Assembly (NCBI GenBank): GCA_011009095.1
Contig: VTPC01000887.1
Coordinates: forward strand, 12,907-76,906
DNA: 64,000 nt
Direction of reading: 5' to 3'
DNA from: Ignelater luminosus
Lineage: Eukaryota > Arthropoda > Insecta > Coleoptera > Elateridae
In this document: piece by piece, positions 35,409 through 46,544 of the stretch
Numbering within the stretch: position 1 is the stretch's first letter
Layout: every line of letters starts with the position of its first letter
The notes under the pieces: model-generated
Told to the model about the DNA's origin: nothing
The model's database searches: none
What the model saw: the letters and a program-made list of their open reading frames with translations, nothing else
Position numbers and translations under genes: made by a program

Positions 35409-36060
35409 GGGTCGTTTCCTAAAATATTATTTTTGCTTATTTGGGTTGCTTTCGTTTTAAATTAACGCAGGCTTTTTTTGCAGATTTTTTCTGCTTCTAT
35501 TTTCACTTGTTTTTTCAATTTAAAGTTTAAAAAACTTTTCCCGCCACTCCTGTGACGTCACAAGTCTTTGACGATATGACAACGCTGAAAACGGGAGTGC
35601 TGTCGGTAATCTAGAGAGCGCTTAGAAGTTTGAATTTTATTGTTGAGGTTATGCGGTATTATGTTATTATATATATTATATATTATATTTACAACGTTTT
35701 ATACAAATACGCTAACCACTAAATCACAAAACAATAGTCAATAACAGACGTAAAAAATACAGATAATTTATTATTATTATATTATGTTTGGTTGAAATCG
35801 ACAAAGCGGAGAAACCCGACAACTAACGAATGACAGCAAAGACACAACAACGCGATTACGACGTTGTCAGCTCTACTATTTGTACAGACCGTCTGCCGAC
35901 GAACTGTGACGTCACTAGTAAAGAAAAAATATTTTATTTCCTTATAACTCTTTAGTTATCATATTACGAAAAAAACTGTTAATGGATATTAACTATATAT
36001 TCTGTCTAGAATGATAATTACTGTTTAGATTTCAATAAATCCATTTCAGGAAACGACCCC
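35409..36060. mobile_element. Non-autonomous DNA transposon with GGGTCGTTTCCT ends
   Basis: The left end GGGTCGTTTCCTAAAAT is matched by the inverted right end GGGGTCGTTTCCTGAAAT, each next to TA (35407-35408 and 36061-36062), consistent with a TA duplication. The 652-bp interior has no coding frame. It holds two copies of TGTGACGTCAC, a CRE/ATF-type palindrome, at 35551 and 35905. The superfamily is unknown; a Tc1/mariner-type MITE is plausible from the TA. Confidence 0.65.
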
Positions 36061-36166
36061 TATTGAGGAATAGTTAGGAAACTAAACAAAACAATAGTAC
36101 TACATTGTATGGGAAATGAGTTTAAAAGTGCAGTCTAAACTAGTACAATTCGCAATTGGAAAAATA

Positions 36167-36808
36167 TACAGGGTGTCCCCAGATAAGGTTTACAATAGGT
36201 GTAATGAATAAAAAAATTCCAAGATATGAAAAACACTTATTCTTTCTAAAAGTTTTTGCTTACTTCAAAAGTAACTTTTATCGAGTTAAATATTCAAAAT
36301 TTTATACGGGGTGTTAAAAAAATTAACTTTTACGTTCTAAAGTAGTGTACAGATTGAATTAATTTATTAAGCAAATTACCTAAAGAAAACATGGTTGTTA
36401 TGGAAATAAAAGCACTACTTTATTTTAAGTCTGTCATTCAAAAAGTAATCAAAATGTTAAACATTAAAACAACGTATTTTTGTTATTAAGTGCTATAGTT
36501 CGGGAGGCTGTTAATGAAATTCTAGTTTTCTTCGAGTTGAGAAGAAGGCTGGAATTGTGTTAGGGAATAGGTGGTGGACTAATTGAGACGTAATAGTAGA
36601 TTATTTCATTTGAGATGTTGTTTAATTTGTATTTTGGTTTATACTTAAAAGTTAGTTACTGAACACCCTGTATGTAACTTTGTTTATAACTCGACAATAG
36701 TTACTTTTGAAGTAAGCAAAAACTTTTATAAAAAATAATTTGTTTTCGTATCTTGAAACTTTTTATCTATTACACCTATTCTAAACCTTATCTGGGGAGA
36801 TCCTGTAT
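36167..36808. mobile_element. Foldback element with about 140-bp inverted ends
   Basis: The left arm starts TACAGGGTGTCCCCAGATAA and the inverted right arm starts TACAGGATCTCCCCAGATAA. Pairing continues through GGTTTA.AATAGGTGTAAT and AAAGTTTTTGCTTACTTCAA to about 36310 and 36665. A further GGGGTGTT / AACACCCTG pair lies at the inner ends. TATA-rich flanks suggest TA insertion. The ~340-bp centre is non-coding. It looks like a non-autonomous Tc1/mariner-class element. Confidence 0.75.
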
Positions 36809-36952
36809 ATAAAAGAAAACAAAACAAAGAAAATTTATCAATTCACATTATAAATGCAATTTTATTAGTTGAAGTTTTCTAACTCCATCATTAACGAAAT
36901 TAATCATTTAAAGAAGTAACAAAGCTTATTAATTAAGAATTAATTATCACCT

Positions 36953-36992
36953 TTGGCTGGATTCGAACCAACACCCTGGATACAAACTAGCA
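36953..36992 (-). repeat. tRNA-like 3' half (SINE or tRNA fragment)
   Basis: The minus strand reads GGTTCGAATCCAGCC, a perfect B box and T-arm/acceptor start, preceded by a degenerate anticodon-like arm (CTAGTTTGTATCCAGG). No matching 5' half or acceptor stem exists, so this is not a functional tRNA. It is flanked by AATTAATTA-rich sequence. Confidence 0.4.
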
Positions 36993-38955
36993 AGTGGTAA
37001 TTAATATTTTTAATTAATAAAAAAAATTATATTAAACGAAAAAGTAAAGTAGCTATTACGTTTACAAAGAACCAATTGCATTTTTGAAAGAATTTACACT
37101 GGGTTTCATAACCGCATTCGTTGGCAATCTATTTCTCTAGATATTGTAATCTCACTAAATCAAAAAATATCTTTTAAAGAGCAGGTATAATGATCGCTAC
37201 TTATTTTGAACGTTTTAATTAGGTCACCTCGCCTAGTCTCTAGTGTTGAGAGACGCATTATAGCTAGTCGTTTTTCATAGAGAATATTCGTTCAAGCTGG
37301 AGAAGTTTTCGTGACTTTTGTTTAAACTTTTTCAAGTATATCTATATCCTTCTTGAAATATGAATTCAAGATTGGAGTACAATTGAATTAATTTAGCATA
37401 TGTCGTGTACATCTTAGCATTAGATTCTTGAAAGAAGTTTACAAGTATAGCACAGAGTAGGTCTTTTAAATATATTTTAAAAGTAGCGTTGGTTGTACCT
37501 TGAAGTGATTATTAAACACAACACTGGACATAAACTATATCAAAACTACTAAACGTAGACAGACCAAAGTACTACTGTTCCATCGGAAAATTCAGTTAGC
37601 ACAATTGTTGCTGAATTTTGATTTTTTAAAATATAGATTGCCTAGCTGTTTCCTTTAAACAAAGCTGTTATTTACTAGAATGCTGCTTTGATTAAAAAAA
37701 GAAGAAATTACAATTGCGCAAATGCTAGAAAAATGGTATGGACAGTATTGACGTGTGAAGGGAGAACGTTAAACGCAATGAATACCTTGCAAGTTTGTTT
37801 TCTTTTGCATCATGCACTGCTAAAATTTTCGAAATATTTGTGTGTCTGTATAAACAACTGTAGAAGTCCCCGGTGTAGTAGGTGTAATATAATAATAAAC
37901 AAGTAAAAGTTTGCTTATATATATATAACGACAAAATAATACTCCTAACTGTTCAAAAATTAATATTTCCAAAATTGATCATGGTCAATGCATGCAAGGT
38001 TTTTTGATATATTTATGGGGAAGGCAATAATTTGTCGTGTCGGATACATACAGACTATCGCGTTACAGATCATACTATAAAAGACGAATCTTTCATTTGG
38101 TATTTTTAGTCTTGGTAATGGAAAGTTTTTCGTTATTTTGGTGGTACGCAGAAACACTATGAAAACAATAGCCCAAACAGAACTTAGACATCTTGCAAAA
38201 CCCCCCAGTTAACCTTCCTCTTGACAGACGTCTATGAAAGCAAATTCGACGTTGATTGGCTCAAAACAAAATGGGAGGGAGGGAGGGCCTAAAACCAGCA
38301 TTTCTCTTTAGACTTTCCTATTATGGGCACTAAGATCCAAACGGCTTTTTTGACCTGTCTCCCCCTCCTCATCAAGGAGAGTGGTGACGGTCCATGTCCC
38401 TATTGGGCTTCAGGAGAATCGTAGACGCAAAAGCCATCGAACTGTACATACAAGGGGTGAAGTTTCTGTAGATTTCCAGCTGCTTTCATAGAAGGAGATA
38501 CTGTTTAAGTGCCCGAAATACTTTCAAAGAAAATATTGCGGTGGGTTGTTTAAGAGGAATTAATAGACTAAGTAATATGATTTTTTCTATGAAATCTAGC
38601 ATGCAAACGTTTAAAATATTTTTAAAGAATTATTGCAGGTAGTCTAAAAGTTTTTTAATGAAGGTTTATCGCGCAAGGATCACATACATAAAAGTCGGTA
38701 TTCTTGAAATTTCTAACTTCTATTGAATGTTGAAACTACATAACTAAAACCTTAGATTCCTTTTCTGACTACATTAATTAATGGAAGACTTTTGCTTCAT
38801 TATTGTTTTTATTTTAGAATTGACTGGTCTAACACATGACCAAATTCTTGTTAATTCATTTTAACCTGCAAAATAATGCCAAATTATTTAAGAAAAATTT
38901 TAAGAACCATAAAATAACCGAGTTTTTTTCTTGAGTCCTAAAATAAGCTTTTGTA
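36993..38955. other. Gene-poor stretch with one G-quadruplex-type run
   Basis: No gene recognised. At 38273-38287 four GGG triplets separated by single A occur in a row. Confidence 0.5.
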
Positions 38956-38959
38956 CAAC

Positions 38960-39762
38960 ATCCCCATTCATACTTCTAGATGTCTGTCTACACCTTGTTT
39001 TTAACTGCCGCATGTCTGAAATGATAAATTTTGTATTTCTCAGTTTTTCTTTTGGTTTGCACCCAATACCTCTTCATAGGGCGCAACTCAGGGCAATTTG
39101 GCGAATTCATAGCTTTAGGAACAACTTAAATGTTGTTTTCTTCGTAAAATTCTTTTGCACTACGACTGCACTGGCACGAAGCTAAGTCCGGCCAAAAGAA
39201 AGCAGAAACTCTATGATGGTCTAAAAAGGGTTTTAGTCTTTTTTAGGCATTCTTGCACATAAATTTCGGTGTTAATTGCACCAGTCTTTATAAAGTTTTC
39301 ACTGTTCAAGTCGCAGCTGCAGATAGCCTACCAAATCAAGTATTTTTTTGAATATTTGGTAATCTTCTTATGTTTATATTTAGAATCTACATTTCCTCTT
39401 TGATTAGCAACGTAATAATTTTGTCCCGGGATCTGACTGAAATCTACAACGTAGTAGGTTTCGTCATCAATGACGCAGCAATCAAATCTTGTTAAAAAAT
39501 TATCATATAATTTTCTGGCTCGAGTTTTGGCAACCTTTTTCTCAGTATCCCTGTTTGGAGCTTTTTGTACTTTGTACGACTTTAGACCATTTTTCACTTT
39601 ACTTCGATGAACTGTGCTTTTTGATGTACCAGTTGCCACAGCAACAGTCCTTTCTGATACGCTTGGGTTTTTCTGAAATCGCTTAATTATATTTTTGTCT
39701 TTTCTTGTATCAGCTTTCCTGTTTCCAGCTGAACCAATTTTTCTTTCTACTGAGTCGTTTTT
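38960..39762 (-). pseudogene. Tc1/mariner-like transposase pseudogene
   Basis: The minus strand shows a helix-turn-helix segment (NPSVSERTVAVATGTSKSTV), then NGLKSYKVQKAPNRD, the first catalytic region CCVIDDETYYVVDF, and KITKYSKKYLIW, where a TAG at 39330-39328 replaces the next codon (usually Gln). After it AICSC and TGAINTEIYVQECLKK continue in frame. Beyond a shift, FWPDLASC (second Asp kept) and NSPNCPELRPMKRYW follow, the last with Lys where the third acid of the 'PIE' motif is usual. Another stop lies after EENNI. The gene is clearly dead. Confidence 0.8.
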
Positions 39763-39766
39763 TATA

Positions 39767-39991
39767 CTAGGTGTGGAGTTTCAAACCCGTACATAGAACA
39801 ATTCTATTATTAATTTATTTTGCTAATTCTGAGCAGTTTTTAGTTAATTTATTAGTACCAGATTGAGAGGGAACTTCTACCCTATCGATTGATACATTAC
39901 CTCCCCTGTAAGTTCATTTGGGCAGCAGGAATTACAAAAATTTGAATTCCCATGCATTGTCCTATGTACGGGTTTGAAACTCCACACCCGC
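39767..39991. mobile_element. MITE with perfect 27-bp inverted ends
   Basis: Positions 39770-39796 (GGTGTGGAGTTTCAAACCCG...) and 39962-39988 are exact inverted copies, and the pairing continues imperfectly inward (ACAAT). TA lies just outside the CTA/CGC extensions (39765-39766 and 39992-39993), compatible with TA duplication. The interior is non-coding. It lies directly beyond the N-terminal end of the neighbouring transposase pseudogene and may have inserted into that element or be its terminal region. Confidence 0.7.
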
Positions 39992-39994
39992 TAT

Positions 39995-42090
39995 ATACCG
40001 TTCACTATGTTTATGGGTCGTAATAAGCCATGCTTTCATTTTGTTAAGGTGGAAGTGTTTTTTTTTAATTGCCGTACTTGCGGCTGTATTTAGCGCCGTT
40101 GCACGATCAAAAACTTTGCATAAACGTTTAGTACCGATTAGTTTCGTTTTGTTAAAAAGAAACCAAGTTTTCTTTGTATTTACAGAGTTACAAAACAAAG
40201 ACAACAGCGTGAGGCCAAACTGTCATAAAATCATAACCTTAAAGTACATTAAGCGTCACTAAGACTCTACAAGCCAAGTTAATACGTAGATAAACGGCCC
40301 AGTTTACAATACTCAAACTGTCATTCTGCCACAGACATAATATACGATCCAGAAACATAGTGAACGCTGTATAATTACTTATTACATTTTGTACCGTCGA
40401 ACGTGGGATTTTTAAACTTTTTGTGAAATATTGCATTTTTCTAAATATTTGTTCAAAATTAAAAGCCTTCCCTCTACTTTATTTATCTTAATCTTTCTCA
40501 AAGAGTAAATTATTTTAAAGTAGTTAGTTGCTAAATTCACACTGCAATGACAGTTAACAAATGACAAAATAGTTTTACAATCGAACTACAAACAAGGCTA
40601 CTAGACCAAGAATTATCCTGCCAAATTACAAATGGACCATTTTTTAGAACAACTGCTATGTTTGACAGATATTTATTGCCCTTTTTTTATCAGATTGTCC
40701 AAAATAAAAACACTGTTTTAGTATAAACCGTTTATATCAAATTAATGTAAATACAAAATTTATCAAAACAACTTCTGTCAGGTTTAGAATTTTTAAATCA
40801 GGTTTGTGTCCAATTCGAAATTCAGGTACAGAGAATATCTCAGGTTCCTTGGACAGTTAGACTTCCTTTCAGGCTTTAATAACTGTGAGACATTAACAAG
40901 GAAGAATTTTGTGTATACGAATAGTTTCCAAACATAATAGCCTGCACAAGGCTGAACTTTGAGCTAGGTCTCAGAATATTTTTGTCTTTCAGACTTACCG
41001 ATTGTGTCAAACTGATTGACCTTTTTGTACAAATGAGGTTTTTGTTGATTCTTTTGGGCCAATCAAGCTTTTTGAACCAATCAAACTTCTCAGACCTGAC
41101 TGGCTAAATGGGCATTTTGATTGGTTGGATTTTATGTATCATAACCTTAGGACGGGTTTCCTCATAACGTAGAAAATGTTGAAGACATTCTACAGGTCTC
41201 AAAAACAATGGTGCCAAAATAAAGTAGTCACTACTTTTATGGTAAATCAATTATAAAATCAAATATGAAATAGCCTAAATTTTCCTGGGCATAATAAAAT
41301 ATCAAAGGAAGACTAGGGAGTCTCTGACTTTACCCCTAGTAAACCAATATTTGCATATTTCCAATTAGATTCTTTATTTAATGGGATGCAAAAATACCCT
41401 ATTGAACTTCTCACTAGTACTACGCAAGAAATTTCTGGTCTGTTCCTACTGTGACTATCAATCTAAGGATCGCATAAATACAAAATACCCCAGTTCAGTT
41501 TAGTGTTTTGTTGCAAAAGATGCAAGTGAATACTAAATAAACTAAAGGTTGAATAAGTTAATATGTCTAGTGACTGGTTTTGGCATTCCGTTGCATCAAA
41601 AACTGTTCCTAACCAATCCATTACTTACTGTCTTGTCAAGAATGCGTAAATCCTGCCCTGAGTTTGTCTTTATAGATTTGTTTCTATTTTCGTCTGGATT
41701 ATACAAATTTGGCCTAGAGTATACTTTTTTCCTTGCTCTTTTACTTGAATCTACTCTGGGCCCATATTCCTTTCTGTGAGAATTCTATCGTAAACATTAT
41801 TGCTCATAGTTTTTTCTTTTTTTTGTTGTGAGTTTCTATTCAGCCTTGTATGTGGTTTTTCTTTATTTTCTTTGTCGGTGGTGCTCGAATGCTCATGAAG
41901 TATTGCATTCACCCAAATCAGCTCTTCTAATTTAGATTACAGTACAAAGTAGTTGACGGACGAACGTTTTCAATCTAATGGATGGGCTTGAAGTAATGAG
42001 AATTTTTAAAGCATAGTACGCTGGCAAAATAATCGCTATTATTATTAATTTTACAGATGCTAGAATTATCTGAAGAGTAGTTTTAACTTA
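39995..42090. other. No gene recognised
   Basis: A+T-rich, with short frames only. Clustered CCAAT/ATTGG motifs at about 41055-41130 are noted but have no supporting gene. Confidence 0.4.
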
Positions 42091-42099
42091 TTATTGTGT

Positions 42100-43015
42100 T
42101 GGAATTTATAGTTTGGAGCATTTACGTGAACGCATCTACAACTTGCTTGGACGCAAACCGAAAAATGAAGTCATCAACCATTTAAATGTTAAAATATACC
42201 GATTTCTACAATCTATCGACTCATTAAGCTATGAAAATCAGGTATGCCTGCTAAAACACTCCAACAAACGGGTAAACCACCGACCCTTAGCAACAAGGAA
42301 TAAAAGAAAGTTGTAAACGGTGCTGCAAACAAGATTAACACTTCGCAACGCAAATTGGCAGCAAAGTTTGAAGTTCCATGGGGTTGCATTCGTAAGATTT
42401 TGAGGCGAAATAGTCTTAGGTATTACAGAAGGCAACATGCTCCCAAATACACTGAAAAATAGCTTAATAAAATTCCTCAGAAGAGACGAAAGCTCAGAAG
42501 AGAACTTTTACAAAAAAAACATTTCATTCTAATGGATGATGAGAAGTACTTTACTTTCACTAACGATAACATGCCTGGCAACGGTGGTTTCTACACGAAT
42601 AACAAAAATATTGTACCTGAGAATGTTAGGTTTTATTGCAAGGCAAAGTTTATGAAGAAAGTTCTTGTTTGGGTTACCATTTCTAAAAAAGGGATGTCAG
42701 AAGCTGTCATTAGAGATTCTTCTGGTCCTGCTGTCAGTGCTGAAGTTTACCAACAAGAATGTTTGCCCATTGTGAAGAACTTCATCCAGAAATACCATGA
42801 TGATGGAAATTATATATTTTGACCAGACTTAGCAAGCGAACTTGTTCCACTCAAAATTGGATGAATGTGAATAGCATAAAATTTGTCCCAAAAGACGTGA
42901 ACCCTCCAAATGTGCACAAAGCTAGTCCGAGTTTGCCAAGATTAGTATACAGCGGCGGATGGGAAGCAACGTCTTGTTACTTCCTAGCGTTTGTAGGACG
43001 GACGGTTTGAGTGCA
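42100..43015 (+). pseudogene. Tc1-like transposase pseudogene
   Basis: Plus-strand pieces run in order. ERIYNLLGRKPKNEVINHL forms the N-terminal helix region, followed after a shift by QQTGKPPTLSNKE, a stop, and QRKLAAKFEVPWGCIRKIL (second helix-turn-helix). The catalytic core then reads FILMDDEKYFTFTNDNMPGN, KKVLVWVTISKKG and GNYIF. There the expected Trp codon is TGA (42820-42822), followed by PDLAS with the second Asp. A last frame holds WMNVNSIKFVPKDVNPPNV and GGWEAT, but the block with the third acid is deleted. No terminal inverted repeats were found. Confidence 0.82.
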
Positions 43016-43019
43016 AAAA

Positions 43020-44230
43020 CAAAATAAATAAAGTTATTGATTTACATAAATTGGATTTTAGAGCGTATGTGACATATCAAAGAAACATGAGATTTTACGA
43101 GTTAATTCGTTAACATGGCATCTTTTCAATATTTATACCACCGATGAGAGGACACTTGCAATTCATTTAAGGTTAAAATGACATATGAGAAAAGTGCAGC
43201 TTACCTTTATGTTACTGCTTGCTAAACAATCAAAAGATAGCAGGCAATTTACATGTTAAGGCAAGTAGTGATGAAGCGTTAATCTGCTGCGTAGAAAGAG
43301 TTTACAGACAACTACAAAAGGACAATTAAAAAAATCTATAATGGTAAGGTTTCCCCATCACTTTCTATTTTTAAACGATTAAAGGACAAAATCGACTTTA
43401 GTTTCGATAAATCTTTTTCTAAATCTGTCCTACCCGTTAAAATAATCCAGATAATCTAGCAAAGCCCTGAAATCTGTTTATATACTTTTTGCTGGTGTAT
43501 AAAGAAAACGTATTAGAAAAATGTAAGAATTTGTAAATATATCTGTGGTCTATAATTTAACCTGGATACTTAATAACTAGATTATGCTATAGGTCAGTAT
43601 TTAACTTGAAATATGAAATAATAATGTTTCAGATTGTTGAAATAAATAAAACAAACAAAGAAAATGTAATCACTGCCTAAAACACTGCATCACTAGCAAA
43701 ATATTATTTTTCAGTTTTAAAGAAGTTTTCGAAAACAATTAAGTGGGAAACTTTTGACGTTACGTCATATTAAAGCTTATCAATTAAGTTTTTTTTTGTA
43801 AGGTTAAAATAGTTTGAATACATAGTAGATCCTACAAGACGCTCCACTCAATTCGTTGAGATTGTTTACTTTATAGAATTCATAATAAATGCCTTCTATC
43901 TGTATTATTGACTTGAAATATTGCAAATCTTTTTTTGTTAGATCTTTTTATAGATTTAAAATAATTGACAGGGCGGATAATAAATTCTTGGGTTTTTTTA
44001 CAAGCAGCATATAAAGGCCAACACCTCAAGTTAACGCATAAATAAAATTAAAAATGTAAATGATTTTCAACAGTACACAAGAGAGTTAATTTTAGCACAT
44101 GGTTAAATGCTTGTTGACGCTAGATGTAAACTTTTTAATCCTTTTTCTAAAGAATTCATTTTAGTTTTCTTTAATAATAGAACAACCTCAATGATGACAT
44201 AAAACTAAAACTTATGTTATATCATAACTA
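43020..44230. other. No gene recognised
   Basis: A+T-rich spacer between the Tc1-like pseudogene and the candidate first exon. Confidence 0.4.
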
Positions 44231-44236
44231 ACTTAC

Positions 44237-44445
44237 CAATAACCGAAAAAATTTGAAATTGCCGAACAATCAGCAACTTCTAGTCTTGCCGATGAATCTA
44301 AGTCACTTCCAGAAGTTGCAATACCAGTATCGGTGGATTCTTCTGTTTCCGTGTCATCACTTCCAGAAACATCATCTTCTTCCAGTTCCTCATCCTTATG
44401 ATCGCTCGCACTCATTTTTTGAAAAATGTTCTTAACAAAACTCAT
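44237..44445 (-). CDS. Candidate first coding exon (acidic N-terminus), possibly alternative first exon of the coiled-coil gene
   Basis: The ATG at 44445 (context AAATATG) opens a 209-nt frame: MSFVKNIFQKMSASDHKDEE, then Glu/Asp/Ser/Thr-rich sequence (DDVSGSDDTETEESTDTG) to SNFFGY. It stops exactly at a consensus donor, TTG|GTAAGT. It ends in phase 2, the phase of exon 1 of the coiled-coil gene, so joining to the exon at 16687 would keep the frame and give a protein of 841 residues with a different N-terminus. No other downstream exon was found for it. The upstream 300 bp are richer in G+C, as expected for a 5' UTR or promoter. It could instead start a separate gene whose later exons I missed. 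Confidence 0.5.
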
Positions 44446-44760
44446 ATTTATTACGTATTAATTAAATCTCATGTCATGAGGATAACAATCACTAATGACC
44501 GCTCGCCTTTGGCACTACACAGTCTATGGCTATTTGTATCTAGAAACACTGAGCCTTGAGTACGGACACTGGCTAGTGCCACTCGTTGGGAACAATGTAA
44601 ATACCGAATTCTCCGACCTATCACTTCTAAAAGTCGCTTCGCCAAAAGATAAAATAAAGGAGAATTAAATCTACGCAAATCGAATAACTAACATCGACCG
44701 ATCTATATTTAGAAGGGTTATGCCGTAGCACATGCATGCATGTGCTATAGTTAAACACAG
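44446..44760 (-). promoter_or_regulatory. Likely promoter/5' UTR region with a 22-bp palindrome
   Basis: This stretch is richer in G+C than its neighbours and lies directly upstream of the candidate first exon. It contains a perfect palindrome at 44726-44747 with core CACATGCATGCATGTG. No TATA box or initiator could be fixed with confidence. Confidence 0.35.
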
Positions 44761-46540
44761 TGAGAACACGAGTATCTGTCTGTAGTTTTTAAATGGCATA
44801 TACTAACGTTATTTACATTTCCCCTCCACTTTTTTCGCCATTTATTTAAAAATTCTTTCACGCTAAATATTATGATTAAAATAGAAAATGGGAACTTCTT
44901 AATTAAAATTAACAAATACATCAAAATCAACGACATTAAGGGTCGACGGACGAAGAAATCTTGGCATGGTTTCAAAGTTAACACCGTTATTTAAGGGAAT
45001 GTATTCTTGATTTGCATATTATCAATGACTTTAAAATAGTTTGGAAAAGGCGAATGTTATTGACTTAAAGGTCTAAAAATGGAAAACTGCAGAAAATGTG
45101 TTTGTACACTCGAGTTTAAACAAATAGGTGTATTATTACTGACGCGATAAGCAAAATGAAATCATTGAAAAAATTCCATTTTTAAAATAAAATTATAATT
45201 TAGCATCTGTGTGCCCACGAAGTTTTTTAAAATATGACTAGAATTTCCAATAATGGTTCTTTCACAGAAATATTTCTTGCTCATCATTACCATTACCAAT
45301 GAAAAAATATAATGAGACGCTTTTAAGTAGAATTTATTTTTTCTCTAGTAGGTTAAATCGAAAGATTTACCAAAGAAAACACAAAAGATGCTAAAATTAT
45401 AAAAGGCTAAAAAGTGGTTGCTATTTTTAAACTTTTCTCCTCTGGCTTGTTCCTCCAATAAAAACAAAATTGCAGTAAGACGTCAGTGCAAAAGTAATAA
45501 AAATAGTATCAATAACAGATTAATAGGTAGTCGAATTTGGCTATACTCAAAGCATCAAAGACCAAAGGTAATTTTAAATTACGTTGTAGATACTCATGAT
45601 TTTAATGCAATAAACACATTAACAAATCGTAAAACAATTTGGCGATGTTGAAAATATAAAATTGCGTAGGATTTCAATGGTGCAGTTCTTATTGAGAAAA
45701 CAGAATGTTTTGTATATTAAAACTAACTTTAAAAAATTATGTATAAAATAATATTTTATCAGGATTTACGTTAAAAACAAAATTTCCCTAACATAAAATG
45801 CTGATGATGCTCCAGAAACCTAATAAATTGCCGTATATGATTACGTTATAATAAAAAATAACAAGTAAGATATAGAATTTATTTTCAAAAATTTTAAAAG
45901 AATTTCTTTTCTGGAGTTCAATCAGTATTTCTAGAAATCTTGTACACATAGTGGGAGATATAATGTTTTTCAAATCGGCATGTTACTATGTCAAACATCA
46001 CATAGTAGAGATAAGCTTACAATTATGAAATTATTTCTTGATCAATATCTTCAATAAAAAAATTCTTAAAATTCTAGAAAGTTGTAGTTTTTATAAAACT
46101 CACAATGTTACATTCAGCAGCCATATTGAGATCATTCAAGGACTGATTTCCAAAATATTAAAATTTGTTTATTAACAACACTGTAACTCGAAATGAACAA
46201 AATCTTCAAACAAATTCTGTCTAAATGAACTAAACAAAGCTTAGTTAATCTATTTAAAGTAATAACTAATTAAAAAAACTAATGACTAATGAACTGCGAC
46301 TCACGCACCGGTTGCTTAAAATAAAATTAAATGCTTAACTATAATCACAGTTCAATTCTAATTAACGATGGACTAAATACTTGGTTTAACAAATCTGAAA
46401 AAGTATTGATGAAATCCTATTTGTAAGTCAAATTCTTTTCGCTGAAAGATGCTGAAAACGATTGCGTAACGAAAAGCAATTATTGCATAAAATTAATTTT
46501 AAATACCTAGGAGCTAACAACTCAAATTCATTACCGATCG
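44761..46540. other. No gene recognised
   Basis: A+T-rich, with scattered short frames and no recognisable domain or repeat ends. Confidence 0.4.
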
Positions 46541-46544
46541 GTAG

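Noticed and set aside
36953..36992. Functional tRNA gene
   Set aside because: Only the T-arm and B box are intact; the acceptor stem and D-arm are missing.
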